This document shows, piece by piece, positions 26,409-32,553 of a stretch of 32,553 nt of DNA (its first letter is position 1; the number at the start of each line of letters is the position of its first letter). The translations under genes and the position numbers were made by a program. This DNA is from an uncultured Lachnospiraceae bacterium (GTDB lineage Bacteria; Bacillota; Clostridia; Lachnospirales; Lachnospiraceae). The notes under the pieces were generated by a model. It saw nothing but the letters and a program-made list of their open reading frames with translations. It did not search any database and was not told where the DNA came from. The stretch lies in assembly GCA_937950565.1 (NCBI GenBank), contig CALFCS010000028.1, positions 1 to 32,553 of the forward strand, in the 5' to 3' direction.

Positions 26409-27125
26409 ATGGTTCATGAATTTTCTAGGACGGAGTTATTGATAGGAGAGGAAGGTCTTGCAAAGCTGAGACAGGCGGTAGTTCTGGTATTTGGAGTTGG
26501 CGGTGTGGGAAGTCATTGTATTGAGGCGCTGGCAAGATGCGGCGTGGGGAAATTGATACTGGTAGATAATGATACCATTTCCCTTACGAATGTGAACCGT
26601 CAGTCTATTGCGTATCACAGTACGATAGGGCAGTATAAGACAAAGGTGATGAAAGAACGGATTGCAGATATCAGTCCGGATACAGAAGTGGTGACATATG
26701 AGACGTTTGTGCTGCCGGAAAATGTAGAAGAAATATTTGAGGAGAGTCCCGATTATATTATAGATGCGATTGATACGGTGACAGCGAAGCTTGCTATCAT
26801 TCAGATGGCAGAGGAGCGGAAGATTCCCATTATCAGTTGTATGGGTACGGGAAATAAGCTTCATGGAGAGTTGTTTGAAATTACGGATATCAGTAAAACA
26901 TCAGTGTGTCCTTTATGTAAAGTGATGCGAAGGGAATTAAAAGTACGGGGTATCCGGCATTTGAAGGTATTATATTCAAAGGAAAAGCCTCTCCATGTAT
27001 CTGTGCAGGACACAGAAGAGGAGAAGGGACGGAGGCGTTCTGCTCCGGGAAGTATTTCCTTTGTGCCGCCTGTTGCGGGACTTCTGATTGCAGGCGAGAC
27101 GGTAAGGGATTTGATTGGAGGATAA
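26409..27125 (+). CDS. tcdA: tRNA threonylcarbamoyladenosine dehydratase
   Basis: A 238-aa ThiF/E1-like enzyme that uses ATP to cyclise t6A37 of ANN-decoding tRNAs to ct6A in the cytosol. It has the nucleotide-binding GVGGVGS motif (residues 29-35), the ThiF signature LVDNDTISLTNVNRQ, Asp-containing IDAIDTV and a CPLC pair (after KTSV) that is common in the family. Length is slightly below that of Escherichia coli TcdA (CsdL). ATG 26409 is preferred over GTG 26403 because GGAGG (26396-26400) is at the right distance. rarA follows only five bases after the stop, so they are co-transcribed. Confidence 0.93.
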   Translation: MVHEFSRTELLIGEEGLAKLRQAVVLVFGVGGVGSHCIEALARCGVGKLILVDNDTISLTNVNRQSIAYHSTIGQYKTKVMKERIADISPDTEVVTYETFVLPENVEEIFEESPDYIIDAIDTVTAKLAIIQMAEERKIPIISCMGTGNKLHGELFEITDISKTSVCPLCKVMRRELKVRGIRHLKVLYSKEKPLHVSVQDTEEEKGRRRSAPGSISFVPPVAGLLIAGETVRDLIGG

Positions 27126-27130
27126 GAAGC

Positions 27131-28447
27131 ATGGATTTGTTTGAGTATGCGAGAGAAAAAAATATGGACAAGGAGGCGCCGTTAGCTTCCAGGCTCCGCC
27201 CGGTCACTTTGGAAGAAATGGTAGGGCAGCAGCATATTATAGGAAAAGATAAGCTTCTGTACCGTGCCATTAAGGCAGATAAACTGAGCTCCGTCATTTT
27301 CTATGGTCCTCCGGGAACAGGAAAGACGACGCTTGCCAAAGTGATTGCCAATACGACCAGCGCCGAGTTTACGCAGATTAATGCTACCGTAGCCGGTAAG
27401 AAGGACATGGAAGAGGTCATCCACAAGGCAAAGGACACACTGGGGATGTATCAGAAGAAAACCATACTTTTTGTGGATGAGATTCATAGGTTTAATAAAG
27501 GACAGCAGGATTACCTCCTTCCGTTTGTAGAAGACGGGACGATTATTTTAATCGGCGCTACGACAGAGAATCCTTATTTTGAAGTGAATGGAGCGCTTTT
27601 GTCCCGTTCCAGTATTTTTGAACTGTATCCGCTTAAGAAGGAGGATGTCAAGATTCTTCTGAACCGCGCCGTATATGATGTGGAAAAGGGAATGGGAAGC
27701 TACGGCGCTGTGATTGAGGAGGATGCGCTGGAATTTCTTGCAGATATAGCGGGAGGGGATGCCAGAAATGCGCTGAATGCGATTGAACTTGGTATTCTTA
27801 CGACAGAAAGAAGTGCGGACGGTAAGATTCATATTACCTTGGATGTGGCGGCGGAGTGTATCCAGAAGCGTGTCGTCCGGTATGATAAGAAGTCGGATAA
27901 CCACTATGATACGATTTCTGCATTTATTAAGAGCATGAGAGGTTCCGACCCGGATGCGGCTGTTTATTATCTGGCAAAAATGCTTTATGCAGGAGAAGAT
28001 ATTAAATTTATTGCGCGAAGAATTATGATCTGCGCTTCCGAAGATGTGGGAAATGCAGACCCGATGGCGATTACAGTTGCGGTGTCTGCCGCACAGGCAG
28101 TAGAGCGTGTCGGTATGCCGGAAGCACAGATTATCCTTTCACAGGCAGCGCTCTATGTGGCGACGGCGCCGAAAAGTAATTCCGCAGTAAATGCAATTAG
28201 TGCGGCCATGGAAAATGTGAGAAATTATAAAACAACTGTGCCGTCACATCTGCAGGATGCACATTATAAAGGCTCCAAAAATCTGGGACGCGGAGTTGGG
28301 TATAAATATGCGCATGATTACCCGAATCATTATGTAAACCAGCAGTATCTTCCGGATGAGATTAAGGATGCAGTTTTTTATGAGCCGGGGGATAACGGAA
28401 AGGAAAAAGAAATCAAAGAATGGTTTCGGTATATCCGCGGGGAGTAA
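27131..28447 (+). CDS. rarA: Replication-associated recombination protein A (AAA+ ATPase)
   Basis: A 438-aa AAA+ protein of the RarA/MgsA/WRNIP1 family acting at stalled replication forks. Walker A is GPPGTGKTT (59-67) and Walker B FVDEIHRF with Asp116-Glu117. A sensor 1 (IGATTENPYFEVN) and the C-terminal tetramerisation/MgsA region (NDPNH-type NYKTTVPSHLQDAHYKG, then YKYAHDYPNHYVNQQYLPD) are present. Length is normal. Its ribosome site GGAGG lies within the last codons of tcdA. Its TAA stop sits in the loop of a perfect hairpin (28436-28457), followed by a strong terminator. Confidence 0.96.
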   Translation: MDLFEYAREKNMDKEAPLASRLRPVTLEEMVGQQHIIGKDKLLYRAIKADKLSSVIFYGPPGTGKTTLAKVIANTTSAEFTQINATVAGKKDMEEVIHKAKDTLGMYQKKTILFVDEIHRFNKGQQDYLLPFVEDGTIILIGATTENPYFEVNGALLSRSSIFELYPLKKEDVKILLNRAVYDVEKGMGSYGAVIEEDALEFLADIAGGDARNALNAIELGILTTERSADGKIHITLDVAAECIQKRVVRYDKKSDNHYDTISAFIKSMRGSDPDAAVYYLAKMLYAGEDIKFIARRIMICASEDVGNADPMAITVAVSAAQAVERVGMPEAQIILSQAALYVATAPKSNSAVNAISAAMENVRNYKTTVPSHLQDAHYKGSKNLGRGVGYKYAHDYPNHYVNQQYLPDEIKDAVFYEPGDNGKEKEIKEWFRYIRGE

Positions 28448-28457
28448 TCTCCCCGCG
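28436..28457 (+). other. GC-rich hairpin around the rarA stop codon
   Basis: CGCGGGGAG (28436-28444) pairs perfectly with CTCCCCGCG (28449-28457); the four-base loop TAAT holds the TAA stop codon of rarA. No T-run follows it directly, but a classical terminator starts six bases later. Confidence 0.6.
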
Positions 28458-28462
28458 CGGGG

Positions 28463-28500
28463 TGTACAAAGCAGGAATGAATGCTTTGTACATTTTTTTT
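28463..28500 (+). terminator. Intrinsic terminator after rarA
   Basis: A perfect 11-bp stem (28463-28473 with 28482-28492), 8-nt loop and eight T's (28493-28500). The T-run reaches the stop codon of the convergent ABC permease gene. Confidence 0.92.
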
Positions 28501-29344
28501 AGCGGATATCCCGTTTTTGGAAGGTAAACATTCCGATAAACAGAGCAATGAGAAAATATCCTGCAAAAACTCCAAGACTTCGGAGGACAACCGTACGGTT
28601 CAGTCCTGCAGTCAGGGCGTTCATATTCATATCAATGAGATAATCAGAAAGTGTCAGTGTTTTGTCAAATATCTGTTTGAGCGCAACCTCTCCAAGCATT
28701 ACGATCAGAGACACAAATTCCAGGAAACAGATATTAGCTGCCAGGGAACCGCCATTCTGACGGATCAGCATACTGAACATCACAAAAACAGAAGCATATG
28801 CGCTGCAAAGCAGAAGCTCCAGTCCGGCGGCTGCCGCGGTATCAGCCCAGAAGCCCGAAGCTACGTCGCCGAATCCCCAGAGTATGGTGGCGGCAGCAGT
28901 GGAGACCACGGCAAACAAAAGCGTAAAGAGAATGGATACCAGTACACTTACAATCAGCTTGGACAGGTAAATCTGTGCCCGGCTGTAGTTTTTCGATGCG
29001 ATGTTTTTGATAGTTCCGTTGTTGAATTCGCTTCCGACAAAAAGAGAAATCAACACAGCAAGAAGGAGTGTTGTGTTTCCGGCAAAAAAAGTAATCATCT
29101 GACCGGAAGCATTCAAGTCTTCGTAGCTCTGGGGGATATTATCCACAGTAAGGTTTACCCCTGATTCATCCAGTGTTTCCTGCTGTGCCTGCATCTGCGC
29201 TTCCATCTGGTCTCCGGTTAATTTGTAAGTAAAATCAAGCAGAAATACGGTGCCCGCCGCAAGCAGAAGATTGATGAGCAGGCAGACCCAGAAATATTTT
29301 GCCTTTCTTAATTTGTAAAAATCGCTTCTTAATAAATGTCTCAT
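28499..29344 (-). CDS. ABC-2 type transporter permease
   Basis: A 281-aa integral membrane protein with about six hydrophobic segments. The first is near the N-terminus (FWVCLLINLLLAAGTVFLLDF), followed by a long extracytoplasmic stretch (about 40-90, rich in Gln/Glu), and a cluster of helices through the second half. This layout, with FVGSEFNNGTIKNIASKNYSR before the middle helices, is typical of bacitracin-exporter-like (BcrB/YtrC-style) permeases. It pairs with the ATPase gene just upstream on the same strand: one base separates the ATPase stop from this ATG, and its ribosome site lies in the ATPase end. Substrate unknown; peptide antibiotic resistance or lipid export are possible. Confidence 0.88.
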   Translation of the reverse strand: MRHLLRSDFYKLRKAKYFWVCLLINLLLAAGTVFLLDFTYKLTGDQMEAQMQAQQETLDESGVNLTVDNIPQSYEDLNASGQMITFFAGNTTLLLAVLISLFVGSEFNNGTIKNIASKNYSRAQIYLSKLIVSVLVSILFTLLFAVVSTAAATILWGFGDVASGFWADTAAAAGLELLLCSAYASVFVMFSMLIRQNGGSLAANICFLEFVSLIVMLGEVALKQIFDKTLTLSDYLIDMNMNALTAGLNRTVVLRSLGVFAGYFLIALFIGMFTFQKRDIR

Positions 29345-29345
29345 T

Positions 29346-30065
29346 TTATCGTCCTCCTATTGTCTGTAAAAAATATTCCTCTAAATCCATATCTTTATCT
29401 TTTCCACAGCGCTCCCATAATTCATTTTCCGTAAATTCTTCCAGAAGCCTTCCTTCGTGGATGATACCGTAACGGGTAGCAAGCTTTGACAGCTCCCCGA
29501 GAATGTGGCTGGATATCAGGACAGTGATCTTCCGGTCTTTATTAAGCTTCAATATTAATTCCCGAATTTCTCGGATACCTTCCGGGTCCAGTCCGTTTGT
29601 CGGCTCATCCAGAAGCAGGAATTCCGGATTTCCAATTAAAGCAAGCCCGATTGCAAGACGCTGTTTCATACCGAGAGAGAACTGTTTTGCTTTCTTTTTC
29701 CCGGTATCATGAAGTCCTACAAGCTTAAGTATTGGATCTATCTGTGAAAGGTCTGCATTTTGAAGTTTACACTGTGCAATCATATTTTCACGGGCAGTCA
29801 TGCCGGGGTAGAGCGCGGGGGATTCAATTACCGTACCGATTCTTTTTCTTCCTTTTAACAGATCAGGCTTTCCAAATAGAAGAATCTGTCCGTCGTCCGG
29901 GGCGGCAAGCCCGGCAATCATACGGATTAATGTCGTCTTCCCGGCGCCGTTCTTTCCAATAAAACCATAAATATCACCCTGGTGGATTGTCATAGACAGA
30001 TCATGAACAGCGGTATGATGTCCGTAATGTTTTGTAAGGTGGTTTGTTCTTAATATTACACTCAT
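29346..30065 (-). CDS. ABC transporter ATP-binding protein (BcrA-like)
   Basis: A 239-aa cytosolic ABC ATPase. Walker A GKNGAGKTT at 37-45, ABC signature FSLGMKQR (a usual variant of LSGGQ in BcrA-type proteins), Walker B LLLDEPTNGLDP, and the H-loop SSHIL are all present. It drives the adjacent ABC-2 permease. Ribosome site AGGAGGAAT precedes the ATG at 30065. The pair is divergent from hrcA; no regulator gene of the GntR or two-component type lies beside it, although such genes often accompany these exporters. Confidence 0.93.
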   Translation of the reverse strand: MSVILRTNHLTKHYGHHTAVHDLSMTIHQGDIYGFIGKNGAGKTTLIRMIAGLAAPDDGQILLFGKPDLLKGRKRIGTVIESPALYPGMTARENMIAQCKLQNADLSQIDPILKLVGLHDTGKKKAKQFSLGMKQRLAIGLALIGNPEFLLLDEPTNGLDPEGIREIRELILKLNKDRKITVLISSHILGELSKLATRYGIIHEGRLLEEFTENELWERCGKDKDMDLEEYFLQTIGGR

Positions 30066-30081
30066 AGTATTCCTCCTGTTT

Positions 30082-30097
30082 TGTATTAATGTATTAA
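30082..30097. repeat. Tandem 8-bp repeat upstream of the ABC transporter genes
   Basis: TGTATTAA occurs twice head to tail, 17 bases above the ATPase start, and is followed by TAGTACAATAATAC-type sequence. It lies where the ABC promoter or an operator would be. No clear -35/-10 pair could be assigned. Confidence 0.4.
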
Positions 30098-30165
30098 TCG
30101 TTTAGTACAATAATACAACTGAGAAGAAAATCTGTCAAGACAAAATAAAAAATGTATAAACTATG

Positions 30166-30194
30166 TTGACAAATGGAAAATCTAGTGCTAAATT
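30166..30194 (+). promoter_or_regulatory. SigA promoter of the hrcA-grpE-dnaK operon
   Basis: A consensus -35 TTGACA (30166-30171), 17-bp spacing and a TGn-extended -10 TAAATT (30189-30194). The CIRCE operator starts 15 bases after the -10, covering the expected start of transcription. Confidence 0.85.
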
Positions 30195-30208
30195 AATAGT
30201 CGAAGATG

Positions 30209-30235
30209 TTAGCACTCGAAATTAAAGAGTGCTAA
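30209..30235. promoter_or_regulatory. CIRCE operator (HrcA binding site)
   Basis: TTAGCACTC (30209-30217), nine-base spacer, GAGTGCTAA (30227-30235): a perfect match to the CIRCE consensus, 24 bases before the hrcA start. HrcA binds it and represses the operon until heat shock. Confidence 0.98.
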
Positions 30236-30258
30236 CAGAAAAATGAAGGAGGAGGCTT

Positions 30259-31302
30259 ATGGTATCGGAACATGGATTAAATGAGCGGAAGCTTAAAATC
30301 CTGCATGCGATTATTAAGACATATTTAGAGACCGGTGAGCCGGTAGGCTCCAGAACGATTTCCAAGTATACGGATTTGAATTTAAGTTCTGCGACAATAC
30401 GTAATGAAATGTCTGACCTTGAGGAGCTTGGATATATCATACAGCCTCATACGTCAGCCGGACGGATTCCTTCAGATAAAGGATATCGGCTTTATGTTGA
30501 TATGCTGATGGAAGAAAAGGAGCAGGAGTTAAGCGAGATGCAGGAGCAGATGCTTGAGAAGGCTGACAAGATGGAGCAGCTTCTGAAGCAGGCGGCGAAG
30601 GTTCTGGCAAGCAGTACGAATTATGCAACGATGGTTTCTACACCGATGGGAAGTGCGAATAAGATAAAATTCATCCAGCTTACAATGGTAGATGAGGAAC
30701 AGATTATTGCGGTTATCGTGCTTGGCGGAAATGTGATAAAGAATAAGATTATTCGTGTCGATGAGCCGCTGAGTAATGAGAATCTCCTGAAACTGAATAT
30801 GCTTCTTAATACAACCCTGAACGGGATGTCTATTGAGGAGATTAATCTGGGATTAATCGCAAGGCTGAAAGAGCAGGCCGGCATACACAGTGAAGTGATT
30901 GGCAATGTGCTGGATGCAGTAGCAGATGTCATACAACTCGATGAAGAAATGCAGATTTATACGAGCGGTGCGACTAATATTTTCAAATATCCGGAGCTTT
31001 CGGATAAACAGAGTGCACAGGAGATTATTCATGCATTTGAAGAGAAGCAGCAGCTTACAGAGCTTGTGACACAGACCCTTTCCCGGGAAGAGAATACCGG
31101 AATCCAGGTATATATCGGGGAAGAATCTCCGGTAGAGAACATGAAGGACTGCAGTGTTGTTACAGCAACCTATGAATTAGGTGAAGGTATGAAGGGAACG
31201 ATAGGTATTATCGGACCGAAGCGAATGGATTATGAGCATGTGTTAAAATCAATGAAACGGCTGCAAAATGAATTGGACCAGATGTTTCACAAGAAAGAAT
31301 AA
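30259..31302 (+). CDS. hrcA: Heat-inducible transcription repressor HrcA
   Basis: A 347-aa repressor of class I heat-shock genes. The N-terminal winged helix is well conserved (RKLKILHAIIKTYLETGEPVGS, then SSATIRNEMSDLEELGYI and TSAGRIPSDKGYRLYVD), followed by the GAF-like and dimerisation regions. It is autoregulated through the CIRCE element just upstream and is expected to need GroEL for activity. ATG 30259 has GGAGGAGG upstream. It is the first gene of hrcA-grpE-dnaK, the usual Bacillota order. Confidence 0.98.
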   Translation: MVSEHGLNERKLKILHAIIKTYLETGEPVGSRTISKYTDLNLSSATIRNEMSDLEELGYIIQPHTSAGRIPSDKGYRLYVDMLMEEKEQELSEMQEQMLEKADKMEQLLKQAAKVLASSTNYATMVSTPMGSANKIKFIQLTMVDEEQIIAVIVLGGNVIKNKIIRVDEPLSNENLLKLNMLLNTTLNGMSIEEINLGLIARLKEQAGIHSEVIGNVLDAVADVIQLDEEMQIYTSGATNIFKYPELSDKQSAQEIIHAFEEKQQLTELVTQTLSREENTGIQVYIGEESPVENMKDCSVVTATYELGEGMKGTIGIIGPKRMDYEHVLKSMKRLQNELDQMFHKKE

Positions 31303-31324
31303 AGATAGAAAGGTGGAATAACCC

Positions 31325-31993
31325 TTGGAGAATCAGCAGGAGAAAAGCCAGGAAGAGATGGTAAAGGAAGCTGTAGAAGAGGCAAAAAAGGCTGCCAGAG
31401 AGGCAGAAGCTGAAGCAGAGGAAAGTGTCGGTTCTGAGGAAGCACAGGATGCGGAAACCTCTGAGACAGAGGAAGAAGAGAAAGAAGCGGAAACAGCGGA
31501 CGGGGAGGAAGAGAAATCATCCACAAAGAAGCTGTTCGGCAAGAAAAACAAAAAGGATAAAAAAGACGAGAAAATAGAAGAGCTTACAGACAGGCTCACC
31601 CGTCAGATGGCAGAGTTTGATAACTTCCGCAAGCGTACAGATAAGGAAAAATCCCAGATGTACGAAATAGGTGCGAAGGATATCATAGATAAGATTCTTC
31701 CGGTAATCGATGATTTCGAAAGAGGACTCGGAACTGTCGGGGAGGAAGATAAGAATGACTCATTTGTCCAGGGAATGGAGATGGTGTATAAGAAGCTGAT
31801 GACAACTCTGGATGGAATTGGTGTGAAGCCGATTGAAGCAGTGGGTCAGGAATTCGATCCGAATTTCCACAATGCAGTGATGCATGTGGAGGATGAGAAT
31901 TTCGGTGAAAATATAGTAGCCGAAGAATTTCAGAAAGGATATATGTATCGTGACTCCGTAGTGAGACACAGTATGGTAAAAGTAGCAAATTAA
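31325..31993 (+). CDS. grpE: Nucleotide exchange factor GrpE
   Basis: A 222-aa DnaK co-chaperone that releases ADP from DnaK. The first 85 residues are an acidic, Lys/Glu-rich disordered tail, followed by the long helix (LTDRLTRQMAEFDNFRKRTDKEK) and the C-terminal beta-domain (GIGVKPIEAVGQEFDPNFHNAVM, then GYMYRDSVVRHSMVKVAN). The start is taken as TTG 31325, with AGGTGG eight bases upstream; the next in-frame ATG (31358) has no ribosome site. It lies 22 bases after hrcA and 17 before dnaK. Confidence 0.96.
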   Translation: MENQQEKSQEEMVKEAVEEAKKAAREAEAEAEESVGSEEAQDAETSETEEEEKEAETADGEEEKSSTKKLFGKKNKKDKKDEKIEELTDRLTRQMAEFDNFRKRTDKEKSQMYEIGAKDIIDKILPVIDDFERGLGTVGEEDKNDSFVQGMEMVYKKLMTTLDGIGVKPIEAVGQEFDPNFHNAVMHVEDENFGENIVAEEFQKGYMYRDSVVRHSMVKVAN

Positions 31994-32010
31994 TATAGGA
32001 GGACAAAATC

Positions 32011-32553
32011 ATGGGAAAAATCATAGGTATTGACTTAGGAACCACGAACAGCTGTGTAGCTGTTATGGAAGGCGGTCAGCCGACCGTTATCGCAAATACA
32101 GAAGGCGCTAGAACAACACCGTCTGTAGTAGCATTCAAATCAGGCGAACGTCTGGTAGGCGAGCCTGCAAAACGTCAGGCAGTAACCAATGCAGAAGGAA
32201 CGATTTCTTCTATTAAGAGGGAGATGGGTTCTGATTACAGAGTAACAATTGAAGGTAAGAAATATTCTCCGCAGGAGATTTCTGCTATGATTCTTCAGAA
32301 ACTGAAAGCGGATGCAGAAGGATATCTTGGAGAAAAAGTAACAGAGGCTGTTATCACAGTACCGGCTTATTTTAACGATGCACAGCGTCAGGCAACAAAA
32401 GATGCCGGTAAGATTGCAGGTCTTGATGTAAAACGTATTATCAACGAGCCTACAGCAGCAGCGCTTGCTTATGGTCTTGATAATGAAAAAGAACAGAAGA
32501 TCATGGTATATGACTTAGGCGGCGGCACATTTGATGTATCCGTTATCGAGATT
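32011..32553 (+). CDS. dnaK: Chaperone DnaK (Hsp70), N-terminal part, cut by the window end
   Basis: 181 codons of the ATPase domain are present, from ATG 32011 with TAGGAGGA upstream, to the window edge, still in frame. Characteristic Hsp70 motifs are visible: IIGIDLGTTNSCVAVMEGG (phosphate 1), VITVPAYFNDAQRQATKDAG (connect region), RIINEPTAAALAYGLD and DLGGGTFDVSVIE (phosphate 2). DnaK works with DnaJ and the adjacent GrpE in protein folding. It is controlled by the CIRCE element upstream of hrcA. Confidence 0.98.
   Translation, partial: MGKIIGIDLGTTNSCVAVMEGGQPTVIANTEGARTTPSVVAFKSGERLVGEPAKRQAVTNAEGTISSIKREMGSDYRVTIEGKKYSPQEISAMILQKLKADAEGYLGEKVTEAVITVPAYFNDAQRQATKDAGKIAGLDVKRIINEPTAAALAYGLDNEKEQKIMVYDLGGGTFDVSVIEI

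Noticed and set aside
28481..29164. Plus-strand open frame of 227 codons opposite the ABC permease
   Set aside because: It begins within the rarA terminator and mirrors a well-supported membrane protein gene; its composition is that of an antisense frame.

Overview
The window looks like chromosomal DNA of a gut Lachnospiraceae bacterium (Bacillota), most like the Mediterraneibacter/Dorea/[Ruminococcus] group. This is inferred from moderate GC, AGGAGG-type ribosome sites, SigA-like promoters with TGn-extended -10 boxes, a CIRCE-controlled hrcA-grpE-dnaK operon, S-layer-homology (SLH) surface proteins and a fibro-slime-type protein. No species call is made. No tRNA, rRNA, CRISPR array, transposase or integrase was seen, and no stretch over 300 bases lacks a gene.

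Left part (1-7323), mostly housekeeping. It holds the tail of a Leu-x-x-Gly heptad-repeat membrane protein, a SAM methyltransferase overlapping hslO (Hsp33), and glutamine-dependent NAD+ synthetase (nadE). A convergent S1-domain RNA-binding protein shares a bidirectional terminator with nadE. A CBS/DRTGG-containing manganese-dependent inorganic pyrophosphatase and a flavin-reductase-like protein follow.

Middle part (7324-24708), surface and accessory. A 1591-aa secreted GH2 beta-galactosidase carries a LamG-like module and three SLH repeats. A flotillin-like SPFH protein and a MATE exporter (opposite strand) come next. Then comes a surface locus reading left to right: a membrane-anchored protein of unknown function, a very large secreted fibro-slime/Cna-B-like/SLH protein interrupted in frame by one TAG codon, and an 85-aa four-cysteine peptide. 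After a strong terminator hairpin lies an HPr-kinase-like P-loop protein. This peptide/kinase/surface-protein neighbourhood is the best candidate here for an undescribed system.

Right part (24709-32553). After the HprK-like gene come a NodB-type polysaccharide deacetylase, tcdA (t6A dehydratase), rarA, a two-gene ABC-2 exporter on the minus strand, and the class I heat-shock operon hrcA-grpE-dnaK, with dnaK cut by the window end.

Main observations: the amber codon that separates the signal peptide from the SLH anchor of the giant surface protein; the Cys-rich, Ser-terminated peptide beside an HprK-like kinase; an operator-like inverted repeat and an overlapping short upstream ORF at the beta-galactosidase start; a terminator-like hairpin in the flotillin leader; and a hairpin that buries the only visible Shine-Dalgarno sequence of the flavin-reductase gene.
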